Made by a program: the position numbers and the translations under genes. Under the pieces are notes generated by a model, which saw only the letters and a list, made by a program, of their open reading frames with translations, did no database searches and had not been told where the DNA came from. Positions 53,816 to 61,884 of a stretch of DNA of 64,000 nucleotides are shown here, piece after piece. Origin of the DNA: Bacillota bacterium (GTDB taxonomy: Bacteria > Bacillota > Sulfobacillia > Sulfobacillales > Sulfobacillaceae); assembly GCA_026627065.1 (NCBI GenBank), contig JAPNUO010000005.1, forward strand, positions 1 through 64,000. The letters run 5' to 3'. How positions within the stretch are numbered: position 1 is the first letter of the stretch; every line of letters begins with the position of its first letter.

Positions 53816-53898
53816 GGCAACTTAGGCTGAGGCACTGGGCTATATGCATGAAACACCTGTCAATCAAGCACGAGAGTCCTTGATTGGGGTCAACGTGC
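53809..53898 (+). other. structured RNA-like segment at the radA break
   Basis: Three pairings are visible: an 8-bp stem with a GCAA tetraloop (53809-53816 with 53821-53828); a second perfect 8-bp stem (53861-53868 with 53879-53886); and GCACG (53868-53872) in its loop region against CGTGC (53894-53898), which would form a pseudoknot. The radA stop codon lies in the first stem. No known intron or ribozyme class was recognised; the hallmarks of group II introns (GUGYG start, domain V) are not seen. Confidence 0.45.
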
Positions 53899-53916
53899 AG
53901 GAAACAAGGAGGCACC

Positions 53917-54603
53917 TTGGATCCTCAGAGACAATACGCCCAGCTCCTGACGCTGTGGTCTCAGGGCACCAAGATGCTGCGCCGGGCGCAGCATCACGCG
54001 CTTCCGTATTCGGCGGCGTGGGAGTGGTGGTGGCGCTTGGGCAGGCGGCTGGTCGAGCGCCGAATGGCGGTGTTGCCGGTGCCGTTGAACGAACCGGCGT
54101 TGCTGGTGGGGTTGAGCGAGGGCGAGTGGTTTACGCTGCTGTCCAGCGCGACCGCGCCGGACGTGGCGCGGATCGGCCGCGCGCTGATCGTGTGGCGAGA
54201 CGGCCCGGCAGCCCTCGCCTATCAAGATGAGCGCTGGTGCGTGCGCTTGGACGTGGCCTCCGCATTGGGGCAGCGAGGCTGGCGGACGTTGGTGCGCTGG
54301 CGCCCTGCCGAACCCGTGACGGCCGCCACGCGAGCCGCCGCGGAAACTGTTCTCGGGGCCCTCGACCGTTATCCCGCCCTCTTCGGCGCGATCTCCCCGG
54401 ACCTTTGGGTCACCGCTGCCTTTTTGCTGCGCCACCCAGGCCAGCGCCTGCCATCCGTCGCCCCCTTGCCGGCGGAATGGGGGTTTCGTTACGACGGCGC
54501 GACGGAGACGGCTTGGTGGGAGCGTCAGGATGAAGACATTGTCCGGAGCGCTCGCAGGTCCCCGGGTGGTGGAGCACCTGGTGGACGTGGTGTTGATGTT
54601 TGA
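53917..54603 (+). CDS. unknown protein inserted in radA
   Basis: A 228-residue ORF I do not recognise. TTG 53917 follows AAGGAGG (53906-53912); another in-frame TTG is at 53884. The protein is rich in Trp, Arg and Leu ('AWEWWWRLGRRLVERR', 'DERWCVRLDVASALGQRGW') with no known catalytic motif, zinc finger or transmembrane segment. It occupies nearly the whole interval between the two radA parts and overlaps the second part by 74 nt in another frame, so its last ~20 codons are radA DNA. It may be a maturase or nuclease-like cargo of the inserted element, or an unrelated gene. Confidence 0.5.
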   Translation: MDPQRQYAQLLTLWSQGTKMLRRAQHHALPYSAAWEWWWRLGRRLVERRMAVLPVPLNEPALLVGLSEGEWFTLLSSATAPDVARIGRALIVWRDGPAALAYQDERWCVRLDVASALGQRGWRTLVRWRPAEPVTAATRAAAETVLGALDRYPALFGAISPDLWVTAAFLLRHPGQRLPSVAPLPAEWGFRYDGATETAWWERQDEDIVRSARRSPGGGAPGGRGVDV

Positions 54604-55255
54604 AGGGGATCGGCAGCATATCTTTCGGCTGCTCAGGGGGGTGAAGAATCGGTTTGGGTCCACCAGCGAGCTCGCGCTCTTTCAAATGGAAGGCGAAGGG
54701 TTAGTGGCGGTGGAGGATCCGTCGCGCGCCCTTTTGGCGGAGCGCCCGCAAAACGTGCCGGGGTCCGCGGTGGCGATGTGCGTCGAGGGCAGCCGTCCCC
54801 TCCTGGTGGAGGTGCAGGCCTTGCTGGTGCGCGCGTTTGGCCCGCCGCGGCGCGTGGTGTCTGGGATGGATCCCCACCGGGTGGCGTTGATTCTCGCGGT
54901 CATGGAGCGGCACTTAGGCATTCGGGTCTCTGAATATGACGCGTTTTTCAAGCTGACGGGCGGGGTGTCCCTGGACGATCCGGCGCTGGATCTCGGGATT
55001 TTGGCGGCCGCGACCAGTAGTGTGACGGGCATCGGGGTGCCGCCCGAATGGGCCGTGGCCGGCGAAGTGGGGCTGACGGGCGAGATTCGGCGTGTTGCGC
55101 GCCTGGGCGAGCGCTTGGCCGAAGCGCAGTCGCTGGGGTTTCGCAAGGCCTTGATTCCAGGCCGGGTGTCGGAAATCCAGCCGGGCCTGACTGTCGTGTC
55201 CGAGAGCACCGCCGCCGACGCCATGGCGCGCCTGGGCCTGTACCAACGAGAGTAG
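54530..55255 (+). CDS. radA: DNA repair protein RadA/Sms, C-terminal part (interrupted)
   Basis: A 241-residue frame holding the rest of RadA. From 'LAGPRVVEHLVDVVLMFEGDR' it covers the end of the ATPase, the RadA-specific 'VKNRFGSTSELALFQM' (KNRFG) motif and the Lon-protease-like C-terminal domain ('GGVSLDDPALDLGILAAATSS', 'GEVGLTGEIRRVARLGERLAEA'). ATG 54530 with GGGAG 7 nt upstream could start it as a separate protein. The preserved reading frame, with no stop or frameshift over 240 codons, suggests the part is still under selection. Confidence 0.85.
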   Translation: MKTLSGALAGPRVVEHLVDVVLMFEGDRQHIFRLLRGVKNRFGSTSELALFQMEGEGLVAVEDPSRALLAERPQNVPGSAVAMCVEGSRPLLVEVQALLVRAFGPPRRVVSGMDPHRVALILAVMERHLGIRVSEYDAFFKLTGGVSLDDPALDLGILAAATSSVTGIGVPPEWAVAGEVGLTGEIRRVARLGERLAEAQSLGFRKALIPGRVSEIQPGLTVVSESTAADAMARLGLYQRE

Positions 55256-55261
55256 CACGAT

Positions 55262-55310
55262 CCTGCGGAAAGGCCGCCCGCGCTCTCCCGTGCGGACGTC
55301 TTTCCGCGGG
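55262..55310 (+). terminator. long hairpin after radA
   Basis: An 11-bp stem with one G-U pair (55262-55272 with 55300-55310) and an inner GC-rich stem follow the radA stop by 6 nt. There is no T-tract after it, so termination is uncertain. Confidence 0.4.
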
Positions 55311-55332
55311 ATGGGGAATCATCGGGAGCCCC

Positions 55333-55791
55333 ATGGGCATCCACGACACAAGAGAAATGGGGAATGAGTTCATGCCGAAGAAAGCGAATGGCGCGGCGCC
55401 GTTTTCCGCGGAAGAGCGCGCTGCCATGCAGGAGCTGGTCCAAGAACGGCGCGGCGGCGGCCAGGGAGAAGAGGCGGTGCGGGCCAAGATTCAGGAAATG
55501 ACTGGGCGTGACCGGGAAATTGCCGAAGGCCTGCATGCGCTGGTGCGCGAGCTGGCTCCCGAACTTCAGCCGCGGACGTGGTACGGAATGCCCGCTTACG
55601 CGCGCGAGGGCCACGTCCTCTTGTTTTTTCAGCCGGCGGCGAAGTTCAAAAGCCGTTACGCCACGCTGGGCTTTAGCGACAAGGCGCCCCTGGACGAGGG
55701 GGACTTCTGGCCCGTCACGTACGCCATTCAGGCCTGGACGCCGGAAACCCAAGCGCAAGTGACCCAGCTATTGGTACGCGCCTTAACATAA
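55333..55791 (+). CDS. DUF1801-like hypothetical protein
   Basis: A 152-residue small protein whose C-terminal half ('GLHALVRELAPELQPRTWYGMPAYAREGHVLLFFQPA', 'RYATLGFSDKAPL') matches the YdhG/DUF1801 fold of iron- or ligand-binding-like small proteins. The N-terminus is charged, Lys- and Glu-rich. Three in-frame ATGs (55333, 55357, 55372) are possible starts; the first follows GGGAG. Function unknown. It stands alone downstream of radA, where many Firmicutes carry disA; no disA is in this window. Confidence 0.6.
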   Translation: MGIHDTREMGNEFMPKKANGAAPFSAEERAAMQELVQERRGGGQGEEAVRAKIQEMTGRDREIAEGLHALVRELAPELQPRTWYGMPAYAREGHVLLFFQPAAKFKSRYATLGFSDKAPLDEGDFWPVTYAIQAWTPETQAQVTQLLVRALT

Positions 55792-56088
55792 CAAGCGCTC
55801 TGGGCGCGGGGCCGGCCGGAGAGCCGGCGCGCGCGTTGAACGCGCTAGCGGGGACGATCTTTGGCGAGGTGCGGGCGGCTTGGCCGCCACGCCGAGATCC
55901 TCCGTCCTCGGTGTCATTTGATCTCTCGCGCCCCATGGGGAGCGTTGATATTGTTCGAGAACCGTGGGAGACAGGGAATCGACTGCCCCAGGCAAGGGGA
56001 AGGGGGCTGGGCGCTGAGCGCAGATCGCGGCGGAGCGTGCGGACGCTCTTCATCTATTCTTCCTGCCGAGGCGCCCGGTTTGGACGCC
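55792..56088. other. intergenic stretch between convergent genes
   Basis: Nearly 300 nt between the DUF1801 gene and the convergent response regulator gene. No gene is supported. Several GC-rich short inverted repeats (for example GGCCGGCCGGAGAGCCGGC near 55810) are present, but none has a convincing T-tract. Confidence 0.4.
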
Positions 56089-56712
56089 TTAAATTAACCC
56101 GTGGCGATAGGCGATGACCGCTGCTTCCACGCGGTTTTTGGCCCCCAGTTGAGCCATAATTTGGTTGACATGGGCTTTGACGGTGTTTTCCGAGAAATGC
56201 AGGCGGTCGGCAATTTCACGATTGGTCCAGCCTTGGGCCACCAAAGCTAAGATCTCGACATCTTGGGAGGAGAGGCGCAAGGCGTGGACTTCGCCGGTTT
56301 CCAGCCACCGCACGACTTGAGCGGTGGCGCGCGGATCCAATACGGCGCCGCCCGCGGCAATTTGGCGAATGCTGTGCTTCAGTTCGGAGCCGCTCACGTC
56401 CTTGATGATATAGCCTCGGGCCCCGTTGGTCAGGGCGCTTTGAAGCAGGGCTTCGTCGGTATAGCTGGTTAAAATGATGCAGACAGTGGCCAACCCCTGA
56501 GCTTTGACGCGCTGGCAAATGGCTGGCCCGGGCAATCCCGGCATGCGGACGTCCAAGAGCGCCACGTCCGGCTTCAGCGTGCAGATCAGTTCCCAGCCGT
56601 GAAATCCATTGTCGGCTTCGCCCACGATGAGAAATTCCGGGTCTTCGGCCAGCACCTGAGCAATGCCGCGCCGCGTGAGCTCATGATCGTCAACCAAGAC
56701 GACGCGAATCAT
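56089..56712 (-). CDS. NarL/FixJ family response regulator
   Basis: A 207-residue two-domain regulator. The receiver domain has 'VVLVDDHELTRRGI' (acidic pair), the phosphoacceptor in 'VALLDVRMPG', the Thr/Ser in 'ILTSYTDE' and the Lys in 'YIIKDV'. The C-terminal LuxR-type helix-turn-helix is 'LSSQDVEILALVAQGWTNREIADRLHFSENTVKAHVNQI'-like. It overlaps the sensor kinase gene by ATGA. The pair lies divergent from the cox operon, so CO, oxygen or redox control of cox genes is possible but unproven. Confidence 0.92.
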   Translation of the reverse strand: MIRVVLVDDHELTRRGIAQVLAEDPEFLIVGEADNGFHGWELICTLKPDVALLDVRMPGLPGPAICQRVKAQGLATVCIILTSYTDEALLQSALTNGARGYIIKDVSGSELKHSIRQIAAGGAVLDPRATAQVVRWLETGEVHALRLSSQDVEILALVAQGWTNREIADRLHFSENTVKAHVNQIMAQLGAKNRVEAAVIAYRHGLI

Positions 56713-57878
56713 GGCCGCGTGTGCGGGATGGTTGCTCGCACGGTTGCTCCTCCTTCGTCGTTATTGCTCAGCTGAAATGTTCCGCCGACCTTGGCGACCA
56801 GGGATTGCATGGCGCGGATGCCGTAGGAGCCGCCCTGGTCAAGCCGTCCTTCCAAGTCCTCCGGAAGGCCGATGCCGACGTCTTGAACGGCTAGCGCCAC
56901 GCGTTCGTCGTCGACCGTGACAGAGACCATCGCCAGCGGGCTATGGCTGTGCTTGCGGATATTGGTCAACGATTCTTCCACCAGTTGGACCACAATATGC
57001 GCTATGTCGTCACTCAAGAGGGCGTCGTTGCCCTGAATGAGAAGCTGACAATCAATGCCGCTGGATTGACGAAATTCTGCCGTCAGGCGCTCCAGCGTCA
57101 CCGAGAGCCGTTCGTGCTCAAACACCGACTGCGACAAGGCAAAAATAACGGATTTCATGTCTTTGAGCCCGCTGTCGGCCAATTCCATCATGGTGCGGAC
57201 GCGCTCGACGAGGTCCGGCCGCTCGCCGTCCAGGGCTTGCTCGAGGCGCTCGAGCTCCACTTTGAGCAAAAACAGGTTTTGAGCCACGGAGGAGTGCAGC
57301 GAGTAGCTGATGCGTTCGCGCTCCTCCAACACCGACAAGCGCGTCAGTCGTTCACGCGTCTCCGCACTATCAATGGCAATGGCCACCTGGTCGGCGAAGG
57401 CCCGCAAGAGCTCTTGGTCGCGCTGGGTGAACGGCCGGCCCCCGGGCGCCTCGGCTAAGAACAAACTGCCCAGCAGCGTGGATCCGGATTTCAGCGGGAC
57501 CCCTAGGAACGGGCCAATGGCGGGATGGTTAGGGGGCTGCAATTGGGAAACCGTCGGTTTCAAGGCGTCCACGCGCACGGGGCGGCCCGTGCGATAGGGC
57601 ACCATAAACAAGCCGTGCCCCTGGGGCAACTGATCGGCGGGAGGCACGCCCGACACCTTAAAATGTTTAAGCTGCCGGGCATTGTCCGGATCCGCGACGA
57701 CGAGACCGCCCATTTGAGCGCCGATGAGCTCGCGGGCACAGTCGACAATCGCCTGCAAGAGGCCGTCGAGGTCGACCTGCATGGCGATTTTTCGATTGAG
57801 GAGGATGAGCTGTTCGAGTTCGTGAATGCGCCGCCGAAGTCCTGGAGCCGGCACGCGCTTGGCAAATGGCAATGACAT
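56709..57878 (-). CDS. GAF-domain sensor histidine kinase (HisKA_3 type)
   Basis: A 389-residue soluble kinase with an N-terminal coiled segment, a GAF domain (about 35-180: 'IVDCARELIGAQMGGLVVAD', 'LLGSLFLAEAPGGRPFTQRDQELLRAFADQ'), the HisKA_3 dimerisation helix with the phosphoacceptor His in 'ISYSLHSSVAQ', and HATPase_c with N box 'EESLTNIRKHS' and 'VQDVGIGLP'. No membrane segments, so the signal is probably cytoplasmic. In the usual H-D-x-x-x-Q motif the Asp is Ser here, which may alter kinase or phosphatase activity. It is co-transcribed with the response regulator. Confidence 0.9.
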   Translation of the reverse strand: MSLPFAKRVPAPGLRRRIHELEQLILLNRKIAMQVDLDGLLQAIVDCARELIGAQMGGLVVADPDNARQLKHFKVSGVPPADQLPQGHGLFMVPYRTGRPVRVDALKPTVSQLQPPNHPAIGPFLGVPLKSGSTLLGSLFLAEAPGGRPFTQRDQELLRAFADQVAIAIDSAETRERLTRLSVLEERERISYSLHSSVAQNLFLLKVELERLEQALDGERPDLVERVRTMMELADSGLKDMKSVIFALSQSVFEHERLSVTLERLTAEFRQSSGIDCQLLIQGNDALLSDDIAHIVVQLVEESLTNIRKHSHSPLAMVSVTVDDERVALAVQDVGIGLPEDLEGRLDQGGSYGIRAMQSLVAKVGGTFQLSNNDEGGATVRATIPHTRP

Positions 57879-57914
57879 AGCCTACCCTTTCTCCCCCGCG
57901 TTCCTACTACAAAA

Positions 57915-57920
57915 AGTATA
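57915..57920 (-). promoter_or_regulatory. extended -10 promoter of the two-component genes
   Basis: On the minus strand TGC-TATACT forms an extended -10 about 37 nt before the kinase start. A TTGCTC -35 lies 19 bp further upstream, so the promoter relies on the extended -10. Confidence 0.5.
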
Positions 57921-58110
57921 GCATGAGCATCAAAACGTTGAGCAAAAATACCGAAATGTGCGTCCAAATCTACCGGATTGGGTATCGTGCGCCGGCGACG
58001 GCTGCGCGATGATGGCCATGACAGGCGTCGGACAATGGATGGTGTGAGCCAGCGCCGCCGAAAGAGTGGCCGAAGGTCGACGTGACTATCCCCAAAATGG
58101 AGGCATGATG

Positions 58111-58998
58111 ATGTTTCCGAATCCGTTTGACTATTATGCGCCGGAAACGTGCGACGACGTGTATGCCTTGCTCCATGAACACGGATACGACGCAAAAGTG
58201 ATTGCCGGGGGACAAAGCTTGTTGCCGATGATGAAACTGAGGCTGGCCGCCCCCGAGGTTCTTGTCGATGTCAACAATGTTGCGGATTTGCGCACCATGG
58301 CGGTGTCCGACACTGGGCTGCGGCTGGGCGCGCTCACCCGCCACGCCGAGATGGAGCGCGCCCAATGGCCCGACTATCCCTTGCTGTCTGCCACAGCGGG
58401 TCACATCGCCGACCCGATTGTCCGCAACCGGGGGACGATGGGCGGCTCCTTGGCGCATGCGGATCCCGCGGCTGACTGGGGGGCGGCGCTCTTGGCGCTG
58501 GATGCGCGCGTCACCTTGGCCGATGCCGCGCGCTCGCGCGAGGTGCGCCTCGATGATTTCTTTGTGGATACGTTTACCACCGTTCTGGAACCGACCGAGC
58601 TCTTGACCGCCATTGTGATTCCGGCGCCGCCTAGGGAATCCCGCCCGTTTGGCCAGTATTTAAAGCTGGAACGCAAAGTGGGCGACTTTGCCGTAGTGGG
58701 GGTGGCGGTAACGGCGAGCCTCGACGACGCCGGCCGCGTGGTGACCGCGGGGATTGGCTTGGCTTCGGTGGGTCCCCGGCCGCTCAAAGCCCAGGCGGCC
58801 GAAGCGCTGCTGGTGGGCCAAACCTTGAGCCCGGCGGTCATTCGCGAGGCGGCCGAAGCGGCCAGCCAAGCAGCCGACCCGGTGAGCGACCGGCGGGGCA
58901 GCGCCGAGTACAAGCGCACCATGGTGCGCGTCTTTGTGGAACGCGGCCTCGCCAAGATCCAGGCCGACTGGGAACTCGTCAACAGGGCGTCAGCCTAG
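58111..58998 (+). CDS. coxM: Aerobic CO dehydrogenase, medium (FAD) subunit CoxM
   Basis: A 295-residue FAD-binding subunit of a molybdenum hydroxylase. FAD motifs are 'AGGQSLLPMMKLR' and 'GTMGGSLAHADPAAD'. It passes electrons from the iron-sulfur subunit to the respiratory chain or another acceptor. GGAGG at 58099-58103 is 7 nt from ATG 58111, which is preferred to the ATGs at 58105 and 58108. It is the first gene of coxMSL, the order typical of form I carbon monoxide dehydrogenases. Confidence 0.92.
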   Translation: MFPNPFDYYAPETCDDVYALLHEHGYDAKVIAGGQSLLPMMKLRLAAPEVLVDVNNVADLRTMAVSDTGLRLGALTRHAEMERAQWPDYPLLSATAGHIADPIVRNRGTMGGSLAHADPAADWGAALLALDARVTLADAARSREVRLDDFFVDTFTTVLEPTELLTAIVIPAPPRESRPFGQYLKLERKVGDFAVVGVAVTASLDDAGRVVTAGIGLASVGPRPLKAQAAEALLVGQTLSPAVIREAAEAASQAADPVSDRRGSAEYKRTMVRVFVERGLAKIQADWELVNRASA

Positions 58999-59013
58999 AA
59001 AGGGGTCGACAAG

Positions 59014-59514
59014 GTGGACAACGGCAAGAGACAATCGGTCACCGTGCGGGTGCAGATCAATGGGGAGACGCGGGAGGCGGCGGTGGAGTCGCGCACCCTC
59101 TTAGCCTATTTCATTCGGGACACGCTCGGGCTCACCGGCACTCACGTGGGATGCGACACCACGAGCTGCGGCGCGTGCACCGTGCTGCTGGACGGGGTGC
59201 CCGTCAAGTCGTGCACGGTGTTGGCGGTTCAGGCCCACGGCCACCAGCTGGAGACGGTGGAAGGGCTGGAACAAGACGGGAAGCTTCACCCCTTGCAGCA
59301 GGCATTTTGGGATAACCATGGGTTGCAGTGCGGGTTTTGCACACCGGGCATGCTGATGACCGCCCTGGCTTTGGTGCGTCAAGAGCCGCTCGCCGATGAA
59401 GAGACCATTCGTCGCGCCATTTCCGGCAACCTGTGTCGCTGCACCGGCTATATGAACATTGTGAAAGCCATTAGGCAAGCGGGCCGCACCGTGGCCCAAA
59501 CCCAGGAGGTGTAG
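59014..59514 (+). CDS. coxS: Aerobic CO dehydrogenase, small (2Fe-2S) subunit CoxS
   Basis: A 166-residue protein with two [2Fe-2S] clusters. The N-terminal ferredoxin-like motif is 'CDTTSCGACTVLLDG' and the C-terminal cluster motif is 'CGFCTPGMLM'...'CRCTGY'. It relays electrons from the molybdenum site of CoxL to the FAD of CoxM. GTG start; AAAGGGG lies upstream. It is 15 nt after coxM and 2 nt before coxL. Confidence 0.93.
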   Translation: MDNGKRQSVTVRVQINGETREAAVESRTLLAYFIRDTLGLTGTHVGCDTTSCGACTVLLDGVPVKSCTVLAVQAHGHQLETVEGLEQDGKLHPLQQAFWDNHGLQCGFCTPGMLMTALALVRQEPLADEETIRRAISGNLCRCTGYMNIVKAIRQAGRTVAQTQEV

Positions 59515-59516
59515 TC

Positions 59517-61868
59517 ATGGCTGTTGAAGCAACCGAGGCGCAGCCCTTAGGAAAGGCCGTCAAGCGCAAGGAAGATCCGCGCCTCATTCGCGGACAAGGG
59601 CGTTACCTGGACGATATTGTCCTGCCGAACATGCTCTACATGGCATTGGTGCGGAGCCCCTACGCGCATGCGCGCATCCGCGGCATTGACGTGGAGGAGG
59701 CGCTCAAGGTGCCGGGAGTGCAGGCCGTGCTGACCGGCGAGGACCTGGCCCAGATGAACCTCCACTGGATGCCCACCCTGGCGGGAGACAAGCAAATGGT
59801 GCTCGCGACCGGCAAAGTTTTGTTCCAGTACCAAGAGGTGGCGGCGGTGGTGGCCGACTCGCGGGCGGCGGCGGAGGATGCGGCGCAAAAGGTGCAGGTG
59901 GACTACGAACCGCTGCCCGCGGTGGTCGATCCCTTCTTCGCGCTGACGCCTGACGCGCCCATTCTGCGCGAGGATCGCGAAGAAAAAAGCAATCACATTT
60001 GGCATTGGGAGGTCGGAGACAAAGAGGCGACCGACGCGGCGCTGGCTGGATCGCCGGTGCGCATAAAGGAAGTCATCCGCATGCCGCGCGTGCATCCTGC
60101 CCCCATTGAGCCGTGCGGCTGCATCGCCGATTACCAGAAGGCGACCGGAAAGCTGACCTGGTATGTCACCTCGCAGGCACCTCACGCCCATCGCACCGTC
60201 TTGGCGATGGTCTCGGGACTGCCGGAGCACATGATTCATGTCATCTCCCCGGACGTCGGGGGCGGCTTTGGCAACAAAGTGCCCGTGTATCCGGGCTACG
60301 TGTGCGCCGTCGTGTTGTCGCTCAAGCTGGGCCGCCCGGTCAAGTGGGTCGAAACGCGCACAGAGAATATCGCTACCACCAACTTCGCCCGCGACTATCA
60401 CATGACGGCAGAGATTGGGGCCACTGAGGACGGGCGAGTGACGGCGCTCAAGGTGTCGACCATTGCCGACCACGGAGCCTTTGATGCGGCAGCCGATCCC
60501 ACGCGGTTTCCAGCCGGCCTGTTTAGCATTGTAACCGGCTCCTATCGGTTTCCCGTGGCTTTTGCCGAAGTGGACGGCGTCTACACCAACAAGGCGCCCG
60601 GCGGCGTGGCCTACCGCTGTTCGTTTCGCGTGACCGAGGCCTCGTTTCTGATTGAGCGCGCCATGCAAACCTTGGCGTTGAAACTGAACATGGATCCGGC
60701 GGAGCTCAGGCGGCGCAATTTCATTCAGCCGGACGAGTTCCCTTATCAATCCGCCCTGGGGTGGACCTACGACAGCGGCAACTATGAGAGCACGCTAAAC
60801 AAGGCGCTTGCCCTGGTGGATTACGACCGGCTGAGGCAAGAGCAGAAAGAGCGCCGCGAACGTGGGGAGCTGGTCGGCATCGGCCTCTCCACTTTTACCG
60901 AAATTGTGGGGGCTGGGCCTAGTCACACGTTTGACATTCTCGGCATTAAGATGTTCGACAGCTGCGAAATCCGGGTGCACCCGACGGGAAAGGTCATCGC
61001 CCGGCTTGGCACTCGGCATCAGGGCCAGGGCCACGAAACCACCTTCGCCCAGATCATTGCCCACGAATTGGGGCTCACCGCGTCCGACGTCCTCATTGAA
61101 GAAGGCGATACGGACACGGCGCCGTATGGCCTGGGCACCTACGCGAGTCGCAGCACGCCGACCGCCGGGGGCGCCGCCGCATTAGCCGCCCGGCGTATTC
61201 GGCAAAAGGCGCAGCAGATCGCCGCGCATCTCTTGGAAATGGCTCCGGAAGACGTCGAGTGGGACGGCTCCCAGTTTGTGGCCAAGGGCCTGCCGAGCCG
61301 CCGGGTGTCCATGGCGGAGGTCGCGCTGGCGGCCTATACCAATGTGCCCCCCGGCATGGAGCCGGGCTTGGAAGCCACCTATTACTACGATCCCCCTAAC
61401 CTCACCTTTCCCAATGGCGCCTATGTGGCCGTGGTCTCCATTGATCGCGGCACCGGCCAAGTGCGGGTTGAGCGCTTTGTGGCCGTCGACGACTGCGGGA
61501 CAGTGATCAACCCGATGGTGGTGGAAGGCCAGGTCCACGGCGGTCTCACGGAAGGCTTTGGGATCGCCTTCATGCAGGAAATTGCTTTTGACGAAGACGG
61601 CAACTGTCTCGCGCCGAATTTTATGGAATATCTGGTGCCCACGGCGCTGGAGACGCCGCGATGGGAGACCGACCGCACTGAAACCCCCTCCCCCCACCAT
61701 CCGATTGGCGCCAAAGGCGTAGGCGAGTCGCCCAACGTAGGATCGCCGGCGGCGTTTGTCAACGCGGTGGTCGACGCGCTCTCGCCCTACGGCGTCACTA
61801 ACGTCGACATTCCCATGTTTCCCTGGAAGATCTGGGAGATCTTGAAGACGCACGGGTTGGCGTTATAG
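59517..61868 (+). CDS. coxL: Aerobic CO dehydrogenase, large (Mo-Cu) subunit CoxL, form I
   Basis: A 783-residue molybdopterin subunit that oxidises CO with water to CO2. The active-site loop 'AYRCSFR' (residues 365-371, Cys368) is the AYxCSFR signature of form I, true CO dehydrogenases; form II enzymes have AYRGAGR. Other cofactor motifs are 'GGGFGNKVPVYPGY' and the C-terminal 'GAKGVGESPN'. The Cys binds copper in the characterised enzyme. CAGGAGGTG precedes the ATG. With CoxM and CoxS it supplies electrons from CO, useful for an organism living near volcanic or geothermal gas. Confidence 0.95.
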   Translation: MAVEATEAQPLGKAVKRKEDPRLIRGQGRYLDDIVLPNMLYMALVRSPYAHARIRGIDVEEALKVPGVQAVLTGEDLAQMNLHWMPTLAGDKQMVLATGKVLFQYQEVAAVVADSRAAAEDAAQKVQVDYEPLPAVVDPFFALTPDAPILREDREEKSNHIWHWEVGDKEATDAALAGSPVRIKEVIRMPRVHPAPIEPCGCIADYQKATGKLTWYVTSQAPHAHRTVLAMVSGLPEHMIHVISPDVGGGFGNKVPVYPGYVCAVVLSLKLGRPVKWVETRTENIATTNFARDYHMTAEIGATEDGRVTALKVSTIADHGAFDAAADPTRFPAGLFSIVTGSYRFPVAFAEVDGVYTNKAPGGVAYRCSFRVTEASFLIERAMQTLALKLNMDPAELRRRNFIQPDEFPYQSALGWTYDSGNYESTLNKALALVDYDRLRQEQKERRERGELVGIGLSTFTEIVGAGPSHTFDILGIKMFDSCEIRVHPTGKVIARLGTRHQGQGHETTFAQIIAHELGLTASDVLIEEGDTDTAPYGLGTYASRSTPTAGGAAALAARRIRQKAQQIAAHLLEMAPEDVEWDGSQFVAKGLPSRRVSMAEVALAAYTNVPPGMEPGLEATYYYDPPNLTFPNGAYVAVVSIDRGTGQVRVERFVAVDDCGTVINPMVVEGQVHGGLTEGFGIAFMQEIAFDEDGNCLAPNFMEYLVPTALETPRWETDRTETPSPHHPIGAKGVGESPNVGSPAAFVNAVVDALSPYGVTNVDIPMFPWKIWEILKTHGLAL

Positions 61869-61884
61869 CGAAAGGACGTCGGGC

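Noticed and set aside
53815..54540. Intein or group II intron in radA
   Set aside because: A stop codon ends the first part, which excludes an in-frame intein. GUGYG at the 5' end and a domain V hairpin near the 3' end are not visible.
54530..55255. DisA or another gene usually found after radA
   Set aside because: The sequence holds KNRFG and the Lon-like RadA C-terminal domain, so it is the missing end of radA, not disA.
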